Notes: generated by a model not told the origin, from the sequence alone. Numbered from the stretch's first letter, positions 35,359 to 48,499 are shown. The stretch is DNA of 64,000 nt from Plumapathes pennacea (GCA_964036295.1 OZ038470.1:14637578-14701577), one strand, 5' to 3'. Made by a program: numbers and translations.

Positions 35359-38300
35359 CATATTTTGAAAACTGGAATGGGTCAGGTTATATACTGCTCG
35401 AAATCACGGAATTTATCTATCAGGCCATAGAACTGGGCCTAAATTCACCAGATTTTGAAAACTGGAATGGGCCAGCTTATATACTGCTCGAATATAACCT
35501 GGCAGTATATAATGTGACTCATTCGAGTTTTCAAAATATGACGAATTTAGAACCGTTTCTATGGCCTCATCGACTCATTCCGTGATTTCGAACAGTATAA
35601 TTAACCTGACCCATTCCAGTTTTCAAAATATGACGAATTTAGGACACCGTTTCTAAGACCTGCCTGATCGATTCATCCCGTACGTGATTTCAGGCAGTAT
35701 GTAACCTGACTCATTCCAGTTTTCAAAATATGACGAATTTAGGCCAGGTTCTAAGGCCTGATCGATTCATTCCGTGATTTCAGGCAGTATAAGCTGACCT
35801 ATTGCAGTTTTCAAAGTATGACGTATTTAGAACCAGTTCAATGGCCTGATAAATAAATTCCGTGATTTCGAGAAGTATATAACCTGACTCATTTCAGTTT
35901 TCAAAATCTGATGAATTTAGGCCCGGTTCTAAAGCCTGATTGATCCATTCCGTGATTTCAGGCAGTATATAACCTGACCTATTCCAGTTTCAAAGTATGA
36001 CGAATTTAAAACCGTTTGTATGGCCTGATCGATTTATTCCGTGATTTCGAGCAGTATATACCCTGACTCATTCCAGTTTTCAAAATCTGATCAATTTAGT
36101 CCCGGGTATATGGCCTGATAGATAACGTCTGTAATTTCGAGCAGTATATAACGTGACCCAATTCCAGTTTTCAAAATCTAATGAATTTAGGCCCAGTTCT
36201 AAGGGCTGATCGATTCATTCCATGATTTCAGGCAGTGTTTAACCTGACCCATTCCCTCAAAATATGACGAATTTAGGCCCGGTTTTATGGCCTGATCGAT
36301 CCGTTCCGTGATTTTGAGCAGTATATAACCTGACTCATTCGAGTTTTCAAAATGTGATGAATTTAGGCCAGGTTCAAAGGCCTGATCGATTCATTCCGTG
36401 ATTTCAGGCAGTACTGACTCATTCCAGTTTTCAAAATATGACGAATTAAGGCCCGGTTCTAAGGCCTGATCGATCCATTCCGTGATTTCGAACAGTATAT
36501 AACTTGAGTTATTCCAGTTTTCAAAATCTGATAAATTTAGGCTCGGTTCTATGACCTGATGGATTCATTCCGTGATTTCAGGCAGTATATAACCCGACCT
36601 ATTCCAGTTTTTAAAGTATGACGAATTTAGAACCGTTTCTATGGCCTGATCGATCCATTCCATGATTTCGAGCAGTATATAACTTGACTCGTTCCAGTTT
36701 TCAAAATCAGCTGACGAAGTTAGGCCCGGTTTTATGATCTGATTGATTCATTCCGTAATTTCAGGCAGTGTTTAACTGCAATAAATGTAGGCCCGGGTCT
36801 ATGGCCTGATAGATAAATTTCGTAATTTCGAGGAGTATATAACCTGACCCAATTCCAGTTTTCAAAATATGATGAACTTAGGCCCGTTTCTATGATAGAT
36901 AAATTCCGTGATTTGGAGCAGTATATAACTTGAGTCATTCCAGTTTTCAAAGTCTGATCAAAATAGGCTCGGTTCTATGAGTATGGCCTGATTGATCCAT
37001 TCCGTGATTTCGAGCAGTATATAACCTGACTCATTCCAGTTTTCAAAATCTGATAAATTTAGGCCCGGGTCTAGGGCCTGATAGATAATTTCCCTAATTT
37101 CGAGGAGTATATAACCTGACCCAATTCTAGTTTTCAAAATCTGATAAATTTAGGCCCGGCTCTATGGCCTGATCGATCCATTCCGTGATTTGGAGCAGTA
37201 TATAACTTGACTCGTTCCAGTTTTCAAAATCAGCTGACGAATTTATGCCCAGTTGTATGACCTGATTGATTCATTCCGTGATTTCAGGCAGTGTTTAACC
37301 TGACCCATTCCAGTTTTCAAAATATGACTACTTTAGGTCCGGTTCTATGGCGTGAACAAACCTTTCCGTGATTTCGAGCAGTATATAACCTGACTCATTC
37401 CAGTTTTCAAAATCTGATAAATTTAGGCCTGGTCCTATGGCCTGAGCGATCCATTCCGTGATTTCAGGCAGGATATAACCTGATCCATTCCAGTTTTCAA
37501 AATCAGCTGACGAATTAGGCCCGGTTCTATGACCTGATTGATTCATTCCGTGATTTCAGGCAGTATATAACCTGACTCATTCCTGTTTTCAAAATATGAC
37601 GAATGTAGGCCCTGTTCAATGGCCTGATAGATAAAATCCGTGATTTCAAGCAGTATATGACCTGACTCATTCCAGTTTTCAAAATCTGTTGAATTTAGGC
37701 CCGGTTCTATGACCTGATTGTTTCATTCCGTGATTTCAGGCAGTGTTTAACCTGATTCATTCCAGTTTTCAAAATATGACGAATTTAGGCCCGATTCAAT
37801 GGCCTGATAGTTAAATTCCGTGATTTCGAGCAGTATGTAACCTGACTCATTCCAGTTTTCAAAATCTGTTGATTTTAGGCCCGGTTCTATGACCTGATTG
37901 TTTCATTCCGTGATTTCAGGCAGTGTTTAACCTGACCCATTCCAGTTTTCAAAATATGACTACTGTAGGCCCGGTTCTATGGCGTGAACGATCCATTCCG
38001 TGATTTCGAGCAGTATATAACCTGACTCATTCCAGTTTTCAAAATCTGATAAAATTAGGCCTGCTTGTATGGCCTGAGCGATTCATTCCGTGATTTCAGG
38101 CAGTATAGAACCTGATCCATTCCAGTTTTCAAAATCAGCTGACGAATTAGGCCCGGTTCTATGACCTGATTGATTCATTCCGTGATTTCAGGCAGTATAT
38201 AACCTGATTCATTCCTGTTTTCAAAATATGACGAATTAAGGCCCGGTTCTATGGCCTGATCGATCCATTCCGTGATTTCGAGCAGTATATTACCTGACTC

Positions 38301-38713
38301 ATTCCAGTTTTCAAAATATGACGCATTTAGGCCCGATTCAATGGCCTGATAGTTAAATTCCGTGATTTCGAGCAGTATATAACTTGACTCGTTCCAGTTT
38401 TCAAAATCGGCGGACGAATTTATGCCCGGTTCTATGACCTGATTGATTCATTCCGTGATTTCAGGCAGTGTTTAACCTGACCCATTCCAGTTTTCAAAAT
38501 ATGACTACTTTAGGTCCGGTTCTATGGCGTGAACGATCCATTCCGTGATTTCGAGCAGTATATATCCTGACTCATTCCAGTTTTGAAAATCTGATAAATG
38601 TAGGCCCGGGTCTATGGCCTAATTGATAAATTTCGTAATTTCGAGGAGTATATAACCTTACCCAATTTCAGTTTTCAAAATCTGATGAATTTACGCCCGG
38701 TGCAATGGCCTGA
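35359..38713. repeat. Module B, copy 4: about 37 units
   Basis: The same 90-bp family with reversed leading units. It ends TGGCCTGATC at the P junction, as in copy 2. Confidence 0.92.
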
Positions 38714-39010
38714 TCAGTAACATATCAATAATATTATTCTTACTTATTTTTAAATGAATGAGTGATTTAATTAACAAATGTTTCCAAGTTTCAAATTGTC
38801 CCTCTCAGAAACACCTTGATCTTTCAAACCACAAAACCTGAAATACCACTCCTTTAAGACCAATTCCCTCCCAGGAATCACTCTGTACTAACCTTTTAAA
38901 TAATTTGTTTGGGAAACACCCTTTTTTTTTCAAACCATCTCTCTGGGAAAACAACGTGTCCTAAACCCTAACATTTAAAACATTTTCAAGAGGGCCTAGA
39001 TGAGGGGTCT
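38714..39010. repeat. Module P, copy 3
   Basis: Sister of copy 2 by the shared internal deletion; also missing about 30 bases near 38980. Confidence 0.8.
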
Positions 39011-39918
39011 GCATAACACTTAACAGTAAAAAATTCAGGCCCATAACACTTAACAGTAAACCCTATCTAGGTCCTCTTTCAAACCATACCTATGGTGAAA
39101 CACTAATGTTTTAACACATCATTGGTTTGACTGGAACATTCACATTTTCTACTGTTGATTTGACACTTAGAAGTCACTAAACAGTACTTTGTACTCCGTT
39201 TTATATATTTGTAGGCCTACAAGAGGATAGAAGTCCGTGTGATTTAGGGCAGCGGGTGCAAGCATCTTTGATCACTCCATAGATCCACGTGTAACGGTCC
39301 TGGTTACTTTTGGGTTGGACATGCGTGATACCTTCTGAGAATCTTGTTCCGTTCATGCTGTTGCGAGGTGAGAGCTGCTATTCGGTTACTATTAAAAAAT
39401 TATAATAAATACGGGGTATTTTTGTAGTTTTTATTCAGATCTTGATCTTGTGTTAAACATTATTTTGTGATACACCTGTACTGATACACTAGATAGAGAC
39501 ACGCAAAAGGAAAGAAAGAAAGACATAAACAAACAAGCCATTTGATCTTGCGACGGTTGCGATTACAGTCGAAGCTCTCTTGGGACACTCTCGTAAGCAG
39601 ACAGCTCTTCTTACGGACGCCGTAATAAGTGTTTTTCTACGTTTTATCGCGAAATAAGTCAGCACAATCTCAGAAAGTGTATTGAATACGGCAAGCAGCG
39701 ACAGTCAGATCAATCAGTCATAACGTGGGCGCCTCAGGAAAGTCGAACTCCGGATGTAAATATAGACATGGGCGCGCAAGGCATCTACAGTGAGAGGGTC
39801 TCTTTAAAGACCTGTATGAACACTTTAGAAGCAGTTTGTAAGTTGTCTCCCCCCCCCCCCCCCCCCCCCCGGATAGGGACCAAATCTCGATGAACTCGGT
39901 AATCGCGGTGGTTCTCTA
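39011..39918. repeat. Module A, copy 5
   Basis: Shares the deletion of copy 3 (GCCGTAATAAGTGTTTTTC). The C run is at 39849-39870. Confidence 0.85.
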
Positions 39919-42620
39919 CATATTTTAAAAACTGGAATGGGTCAGGTTATATACTGCTCGAAATCACGGAATTTATCTATCAGGCCATAGAACCGGGCCT
40001 AAATTCACCAGATTTTGAAAACTGGAATGGGCCAGCTTATATACTGCTCGAATATAACCTGGCAGTATATAATGTGACTCATTCCAGGTTTCAAAATCTC
40101 ATAAATTTAGTCCCGGGTCTATGGCCTGATAGATAACTTCTGTAATTTCGAGCAGTATATAACCTGACCCAATTCCAGTTTTCAAAATCTGATGAACTTA
40201 GGCCCAGTTCTAAGGTCTGATCGATTCATTCCATGATTTCAGGCAGTGTTTAACCTGACCGATTCCCTCAAAATATGACGAATTTAGGCCCGGTTCTATG
40301 GTCTGATCGATCCGTTCCGTGATTTTGAGCAGTATATAACCTGACGCATTCCACTTTTCAAAATGTGATGAATTTAGGCCCAGTTCTAAGGTCTGATCGA
40401 TTCATTCCATGATTTCAGGCAGTGTTTAACCTGACCCATTCCCTCAAAATATGACGAATTTAGGCCCGGTTCTATGGCCTGATCGATCCGTTCCGTGATT
40501 TCGAGCAGTATATAACTTGAGTCATTCCAGTTTTAAAAATGTGATAAATTTAGGCCAGGTTCTAAGGCCTGATCGATTCATTCCGTGATTTCAGGCAGTA
40601 CTGACTCATTTCAGTTTTCAAAATATGACGAATTAAGGCCCGGTTCTATGGCCTGATCGATCCATTCCGTGATTACGAGCAGTATATAACTTGAGTCATT
40701 CCAGTTTTAAAAATCTGATAAATTTAGGCTCGGTTCTATGACCTGATTGATTCATTCCGTGATTTCAGGCAGTGTTTAACTTGACCCATTCCAGTTTACA
40801 AAATATGACGAATTTAGGCCCGGTTCTATGGCCTGATTGATCCATTCCGAGATTTCGAACAGTATATAACCTGACTCATTCCAGTTTTCAAAATCTGATA
40901 AATTTAGGCCCGGTTCCATGACCTGATTGATTCATTCCGTGATGACGAATTTAGGCCCGGTTCTATGGCCTGATTGATCCATTCCGTGATTTCTAGCTGT
41001 ATATAACCTGACTCATTCCAGTTTTCAAAATCTGATAAATTTAGGCCTCGTTCTATGGCCTGATCGATCCATTCCGTGATTTCAGGCAGTATATAACCTG
41101 ACCCATTCCAGTTTTCAAAATCAGCTGACGAATTAGGCCTGGTTCTATGACCTGATTGATTCATTCCGTGATTTCAGGCAGTATATAAGCTGACCCATTC
41201 CAGTTTTCAAAATCAGCTGACGAATTAGGCCCGGTTCAATGACCTGATAGATAAATTCCGTGATTTCGAGCAGTATATAAGCTGACTCATTCCATTTTTT
41301 AAAATGTGATGAATTTAGGCCAGGTTCTAAGGACTCATGGATTCATTCCGTGATTTCTGGGAGGATATAACCTGACCTATTCCAGTTTTCAAAGTATGAC
41401 GAATTTAAAACCGTTTGTATGGCATGATCGATTGATTCCGTGATTTCGAGCAGTATATAATCTGGCTCATTCCAGTTTTTAAAATCTGATGAATTTAGGC
41501 CCAGTTCTAAGGTCTGATAGATAACTTCTGTAATTTCGAGCAGTAGATAACGTGATCCAATTCCAGTTTTCAAAATCTGATGAATTTATGCCCAGTTCTA
41601 AGGTCTGATCGATTCATTCCATGATTTCAGGCAGTGTTTACCCTGACCCATTCCCTCAAAATATGACGAATTTAGGCCAGGTTCTATGGTCTGATCGATC
41701 CGTTCCGTGATTTTGAGCAGTATATAACCTGACTCATTCCACTTTTCAAAATGTGATGAATTTAGGCCAGGTTCTAAGGCCTGATCGATTCATTCCGTGA
41801 TTTCAGGCAGTACTGACTCATTCCAGTTTCAAAATATGACGAATTAAGGCCCGGTTCTATGGCCTGATCGATCCATTCTGGGATTTCGAGCAGTATATAA
41901 CTTGAGTCATTCCAGTTTTCAAAATCTGATAAATTTAGGCTCGGTTCTATGGCCTGATGGATTCATTCCGTGATTTCAGGCAGTATATAACCTGACCTAT
42001 TCCAGTTTTCAAAGTATGACGAATTTAGAACCGTTTCTATGGACTCATTGATTCATTCCGTGATTTCGAGCAGTATATAACCTGACTCATTCCAGTTTTC
42101 AAAATCTGATAAATTTAGGCCCGGGTCTATGGCCTGATAGATAAATTTCGTAATTTCGAGGAGTATATAACCTGACCCAATTCCAGTTTTCAAAATCTGA
42201 TAAATTTAGGCCCGGTTCTATGATTGATGACTGATTTGGAGCAGTATATAACTTGAGTCATTCCAGTTTTCAAAGTCTGATCAAAATAGGCTCGGTTCTA
42301 TGAGTATGCCCTGATTGATCCATTCCGTTATTTCGAGCAGTATATAACCTGACTCATTCCACTTTTCAAAATCTGATAAATGTAGGCCCGGTTCCATGAC
42401 CTGATTGATTCATTCCGTGATTTCAGGCAGTGTTTAAGTTGACCCATTCCAGTTTTCAAAATCAGCTGACGAATTTGGCCCGGGTCTATGACCTGATTGA
42501 TTCATTCCGTGATTCAGGCAGTATATAACCTGACTTATTCCTGTTTTCAAAATATGACGAATGTAGGCCCGGCCTGTGGCCTGATCGATTCATTCAGTGA
42601 TTTCAAGCAAAGTATAACCT
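39919..42620. repeat. Module B, copy 5: about 30 units
   Basis: The 90-bp family with two reversed leading units. The end, GATTTCAAGCAAAGTATAACC, matches the end of copy 1, so the B/C boundary is preserved between these two. Confidence 0.92.
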
Positions 42621-44444
42621 GAGGCATTCCGTTCCTATTTTAAAAGTGTATGTATAGCCTCTTGCATGGTTTTTAGGTAGTCTGTGACTTGAATAAGGTA
42701 CTAGAGAAAACGTTGAGACATGTTAAAGCGACAACTGCGATGAAAACGCGCACACACACGTCTCTGGTGGTCATACGTCTTTATTTCTCCGCCACTTGAT
42801 ACTGCAGAATCACCGTGTGCACCACTGGCCATTTCTTCGAAGGTCTCTTGTTCAACTCTCGATCAATTTGGTGCGCCCTGCTTCAATGCAAACTGTAATG
42901 GAGCATGCTTTCCTTCTTACAGTGTGCTTATCTTCCATCTCGGTCCGCTTATGCGTCTGTGAACTCGGTTTATCGTCAAATCAAAGCGAATCTGTCCGCC
43001 ATTTTGAGCTGAATATTGATGACGTCACCAGTCAAGTCATTCCGATTTCATTCCGTCTGAATGGCCAGTATATAACCTGAGCCAGCGGTTGGTTTTGTCA
43101 GTATATAACCTGGTGATTTTGTGCGAACGGGTGGCAAGACCAGTACTTCGTTGATTTGGACAAATATAGCTAAGGGTTCTATTGGCCGGATGTGCAATGA
43201 AGCAAAGAACCAAGTTGAAAAAAAAAAGGTGGCTGTACCATAATCGTAACACATCCTGTGTATTGACTCATGTATGGCTGGCGGGTCACATTTATAGAAC
43301 AAGCTGTACTGTCCTCGCACACCCTAATCATCCTCAGTAAGGCATACCGGAATAATTCACTTATGGCTTAGGGGCCGAATTATCTCTCCCTCATAAGAAG
43401 CCTGCAGGTTGGTGGTGAGACAGGGAACTGCCTTGTGGCGGACCTGAGCGAGCGGAAAACAAATACAAAATTTTTGTCATTAGCTTTCTTTCTTTCTTTC
43501 TTCTTTTCTTTTTTTTTTTAATTAATTAATTAATTTTTTTGCGAAGTACCGAATAAAGCATATCTGGAATGGAACTAGTACCAGAAATTCGTAATCAATC
43601 CTCCAGGAATCAGGGATAATTCACTTATGGCTTAAGGGCCGAATAGTTTCCTTCTTCGGGCCTGAATGGATGGAGAACTGGCTTATGGCGGACTCACACA
43701 GCGATAGCAATTAACAAACGATTTACCGTCATTGATATGTATGTTTGCGTTTTTTTTATCAGGAAGCCCCGACTGTAGGATTAAAATACATCTGAAATTC
43801 AAGTAGTACCTGCAGATGTTTGGGAAGGAATAAGAAAATGCGGCTATTGGTAGCTGGACCAGTGATCCTGATTTTGTGTTAACATGTTGTTTCCTTTATG
43901 ATACACTTGTACTGATTTGAGTGCAGCATAAACGTATTTGCAATCAAGTTACAAAGTCGAAAAGTTCACTGTGAAAGCGATTTCAATTCCTGATTTCAAA
44001 AACAGGAAACAAAACAAACAAACATCAAACAAGCAAAAACCCGATTGTTTGAATTAAATAATTACCCCGTGAAATTCGATGACTAATACATCATTTGAAG
44101 CTAATATGAAGATGACCACTGGTCCAGCTACTAATAGCCCGCATTTTCTTGTTCATTCTCAAACATCTGCAGGTACTACTTTCATTTTAGATGTATTTTA
44201 ATCCTACAGTCGGGGTTTCCTGATAAAGAAAACCAAGCATACACATCAATGACGGTAAATCATTTGTTAATTTCTATCGTTGTTCGAGTCCGCCACAAGG
44301 CAGTTCTCCGTCCATTCAGGCCCGAAGAAGGAAACTATTCGGCCCTTAAGCCATAAGTGAATTATCCCTGATTCCTGGAGGATTGATTACGAATTTCTGG
44401 TACTAGTTCCATTCCAGATATGCTCTATTCGGGACTTAGCAAAA

Positions 44445-44475
<31 letters not shown>

Positions 44476-44516
44476 ATTATTATAATGATGATGATGATGA
44501 TGATAATCATAATAAC

Positions 44517-44592
<76 letters not shown>

Positions 44593-44860
44593 TAATAATA
44601 ATAATAGTAATAATAATAATAACAATAATAATAATAATAAAAGGATAGAATCCGCCACAAGGCAGTTCCCTGTCTCACCACCAACCTGCAGGCTTCTTAT
44701 GAGGGAGAGATAATTTGGCCCCTAAGTAAGTGAATTATCCCGGTATGCCTTACTGAGGATGATTGGGGTGTGCGAGGACAGTACAGCTTGTTCTATAGAG
44801 GTCAATTAGAACCCTTAGCTATATTTGCCCTAAATCAACGAAGTACTTTTTTCACCGGTT
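42621..44860. repeat. Module C, copy 3: full giant foldback
   Basis: The only copy with both arms: left about 43140-43862 and right about 44115-44853, over 600 bases each apart from one gap. For example CTGCAGGTTGGTGGTGAGAC is matched by its complement near 44670. Where the left arm has a T-rich, AATTAATTAA tract, the right arm has a long (TAA)n tract. About 250 bases separate the arms. Confidence 0.88.
44440..44642. repeat. (TAA)n/(GAT)n microsatellite
   Basis: About 200 bases of nearly pure AAT/TAA triplets with a short GATGATGAT section, inside the right arm of the foldback. Confidence 0.95.
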
Positions 44861-45221
44861 TTTGGATTTGATCTTTAAGTGTTAAATTATGACAATTTTC
44901 ATTTTTGGTACATGCGCAGTTGTGCAACTCTGATTTCACGGTTTTGGAAAGCAGGAATCTGGATCTGGACTACGCTACCACCTTTGTGGCTCACCGTTTG
45001 AGATTTTTGTTTTTCACCTCCTGTAAGCGATCACCCTATGCTCCCAAAGGGCAATTTTCTGAGCAGGGACTAATTCCTTGTAGAAACCAGATTGGACAGA
45101 ACACTAACGTGTGTAACGTAACGTGCAACAGAACACAAGGTTGATTTATGAAAAATGAAGGTGTTATTCACTTACGAAAACTGCATTATTTGACACAGGG
45201 GTTGTGGCTCAAAAGCTGGAT
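44861..45221. other. Spacer, no gene recognised
   Basis: A plus-strand stretch 44905-45144 is open for 79 codons, but no homology or splice context was seen. Confidence 0.35.
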
Positions 45222-47876
45222 CTCACTTATACTTTTGCACGAACCAGAAACATCCTAAAGGTGCGTACATTGCGTAAATATTGTCCCACATGGATTCAGC
45301 TAGTTTTAAATCAACAAGTACATGAACTTGTATCGCGCGCGAGTTTCTCAAAAACTAATAGTTGACGCATAATTAATTAGGCTGGTCGATCTGACTAACT
45401 TTCGGTGACTTATGGGACGCACTATTTTCGATGTTTGTTAGGAAGAGTGCAGTTGTAGAGAACACAATCGTTATCCATAAAAGGTACTTTAGGAGCATTT
45501 AAACTATATTTAGAAATCGTTTTTTAGCGCACAAGGGCTATCGCTTATAGTTTTGCAAGACCAGAAACATTCTGAAGATGCGTACATTGCGTAAATATTG
45601 TCCCACATGGATTCAGCTAGTTTTGAATCAACAAGTACATGAACTTGTTTCGCGCGCGAGTTTCTCAAAAACGATGAGTTGATGCATAATTAATTAAGCT
45701 GGTCGATCTGACTAACTTTTGATGACTTATGGGACGCACGTATCTTCGATGTTTGTTAGGAAGAGTGCAGTTCTAGAGAACACAATCGTTATCAAGAAAA
45801 GGTACCTTAGGAGCATTTAAACTATATTTAGGAATCGTTTTTTAGCGCACAAGGGCTATCGCTTAAACTTTTGCAAGGCCAGAAACATTCTGAAGATGCG
45901 TACATTGCGTAAATATTGTCCCACATGGATTCAGCTAGTTTTAAATCAACAAGTACATGAACTTGTATCGCGCGCGAGTTTCTCAAAAACGAATAGTTGA
46001 CGCATAATTAATTAGGCTGGTCGATCTGACTAGCTTTTGATGACTTATGGGGCGCACGTATCTTCGATGTTTGTTAGGAAGAGTGCAGTTGTAGAGAACA
46101 CAATCGTTATCCAGAAAAGGTACCTTAGGAGCATTTAAACTATATTTAGAAATCGTTTTTTAGCGCACAAGGGCTATCGCTTATACTTTTGCAAGACCAG
46201 AAACATTCTGAAGATGCGTACATTGCGTAAATATTGTCCCACATGGATTCAGCTAGTTTTAAATCAACAAGTACATGAACTTGTTTCGCGCGCGAGTTTC
46301 TTAAAAACGAATAGTTGACGCATAATTAATTAGGCTGGTCGATCTGATTAAATTTTGATGACTTATGGGACGAACGTATCTTCGATGTTTGTTAGGAAAA
46401 GTGCAGTTGTAGAGATCACAATTGTTATCGAGAAAAGGTACCTTAGGAGCATTTAAACTATATTTAGGAATCGTTTTTTAGCGCACGAGGTTTATCGCTT
46501 ATACTTTTGCAAGACCAGAAACATTCTGAAGGTGTGTACATTGCGTAAATATTGTCCCACATGGATTCAGCTAGTTTTAAATCAACAAGTACATGAACTT
46601 GTTTCGCGCGCGAGTTTCTCAAAAACGATGAGTTGACGCATAATTAATTAGGCTGGTCGATCTGACTAATTTTTGATGACTTATGGGACGCACTATCTTC
46701 GATGTTTGTTAGGAAGAGTGCAGTTGTAGAGAACACAATCGTTATCTAGAAAAGGTACCTTAGGAGCATTTAAACTATATTTAGAAATCGTTTTTTAGCG
46801 CACAAGGGCTATCGCTTATACTTTTGCAAGACCAGAAACATTCTGAAGATGCGTACATTGCGTAAATATTGTCCCACATGGATTCAGCTAGTTTTAAATC
46901 AACAAGTACATGAACTTGTATCGCGCGCGAGTTTCTCAAAAACGAATAGTTGACGCATAATTAATTAGGCTGGTCGATCTGACTAACTTTTGATGACTTA
47001 TGGGGCGCACGTATCTTCGATGTTTGTTAGGAAGAGTGCAGTTGTAGAGAACACAATCGTTATCCAGAAAAGGTACCTTAGGAGCATTTAAACTATATTT
47101 AGAAATCGTTTTTTAGCGCACAAGGGCTATCGCTTATACTTTTGCAAGACCAGAAACATTCTGAAGATGCGTACATTGCGTAAATATTGTCCCACATGGA
47201 TTCAGCTAGTTTTAAATCAACAAATACATGAACTTGTATCGCGCGCGAGTTTCTCAAAAACGAATAGTTGACGCATAATTAATTAGGCTGGTCGATCTGA
47301 TTAAATTTTGATGACTTATGGGACGAACGTATCTTCGATGTTTGTTAGGAAAAGTGCAGTTGTAGAGATCACAATTGTTATTGAGAAAAGGTACCTTAGG
47401 AGCATTTAAACTATATTTAGGAATCGTTTTTTAGCGCACGAGGTTTATCGCTTATACTTTTGCAAGACCAGAAACATTCTGAAGGTGTGTACATTGCGTA
47501 AATATTGTCCCACATGGATTCAGCTAGTTTTAAATCAACAAGTACATGAACTTGTATCGCGCGCGAGTTTCTCAAAAACGATGAGTTGACGCATAATTAA
47601 TTAGGCTGGTCGATCTGACTAATTTTTGATGACTTATGGGACGCACGTATCTTCGATGTTTGTTAGGAAGAGTGCAGTTGTAGAGAACACAATCGTTATC
47701 TAGAAAAGGTACCTTAGGAGCATTTAAACTATATTTAGAAATCGTTTTTTAGCGCACAAGGGCTATCGCTTATACTTTTGCAAGACCAGAAACATTCTGA
47801 AGATGCGTACATTGCGTAAATATTGTCCCGCATGGATGAACTTGTTTCGCGCGCGAGTTTCCCAAATCGTACTGAC
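45222..47876. repeat. 318-bp satellite, about 8.4 copies, trimer higher-order structure
   Basis: The CGCGCGCGAG word recurs at 45334, 45651, 45969, 46287, 46605, 46922, 47240, 47558 and 47848, so the period is 317-318 with a 28-base deletion in the last unit. Variant positions repeat every three units: GATTAAATTTTGATGACTTA with GGGACGAACG at about 46345 and about 47298, TTAGCGCACGAGGTTTATCG at about 46480 and about 47432, and GGGGCGCACG at about 46048 and about 47003. This is a 953-base higher-order period. Confidence 0.93.
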
Positions 47877-48184
47877 GGTGCTCAGTTTGCATTTATTTAG
47901 TTTATGATCAACATTTACATCAATATTTTTCTGTTCCACTTGGGTGATTTTCTCTACCAGATTTCACGAAGTTGAGAGATAATTACGAGTTGTATTTTAA
48001 TAAGTCTTTTTTGCGAAGAGCTCAAGGGCGCCGCGTGACGCTGGTTCGGAAGGTTTTAGCCACGTTAAGGATCGGTTTTAATGGCCCAGACACTCTGTTC
48101 TTTCTGATAAACTCTGAACAGATTTGATGGAGAGGCAAAATGTTGGCTTGATTCAGACGTGCGTCTTAAGGCAGATCATGCCCG

Positions 48185-48385
48185 TTACTGCACGGCTTCG
48201 ATGCTATCGCTTAGATATTGAGGTATCGCGGCACAGACAGGGGCAGCGTACTCCAAAACAGGTCTAGCTAAAGTGCAAGATATAGATACAAGCTCTTTGG
48301 GACAGTAGCCAGCTCTACGCAATTGCCTAAGAATATAGAGGAGTTTAAATGCTTTCATAATAAGGTACTCACAATGTGTTTTCAC
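48185..48385 (-). pseudogene. LINE reverse-transcriptase fragment
   Basis: The minus-strand frame contains KLLYILRQLRRAGYCPKEL and PVLEYAAPVCAAIPQYLSD, typical of the C-terminal part of the reverse transcriptase of non-LTR retrotransposons (Jockey/CR1-like). Just past EAVQ the frame meets stops where intact elements continue, and nothing matching lies upstream. It is a short dead relic. Confidence 0.75.
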
Positions 48386-48499
48386 AGAGTACTTCCATCA
48401 AAATGCGACTTAAATTTAAAACATTCGGGTAAAAAATTAGCTTATCTTTTCTCTTATATCTTTGGAGCCGATTAAATTAAAGAGCTGCGACTAGATTAT

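Noticed and set aside
22096-42620. A CRISPR array as an explanation of the 90-bp repeats
   Set aside because: There are no unique spacers between short identical repeats; the whole unit is repeated and diverged, and the genome is eukaryotic.
44425-44684. Leu-, Tyr- and Ile-rich minus-strand open frames
   Set aside because: Translation of the (TAA)n microsatellite.
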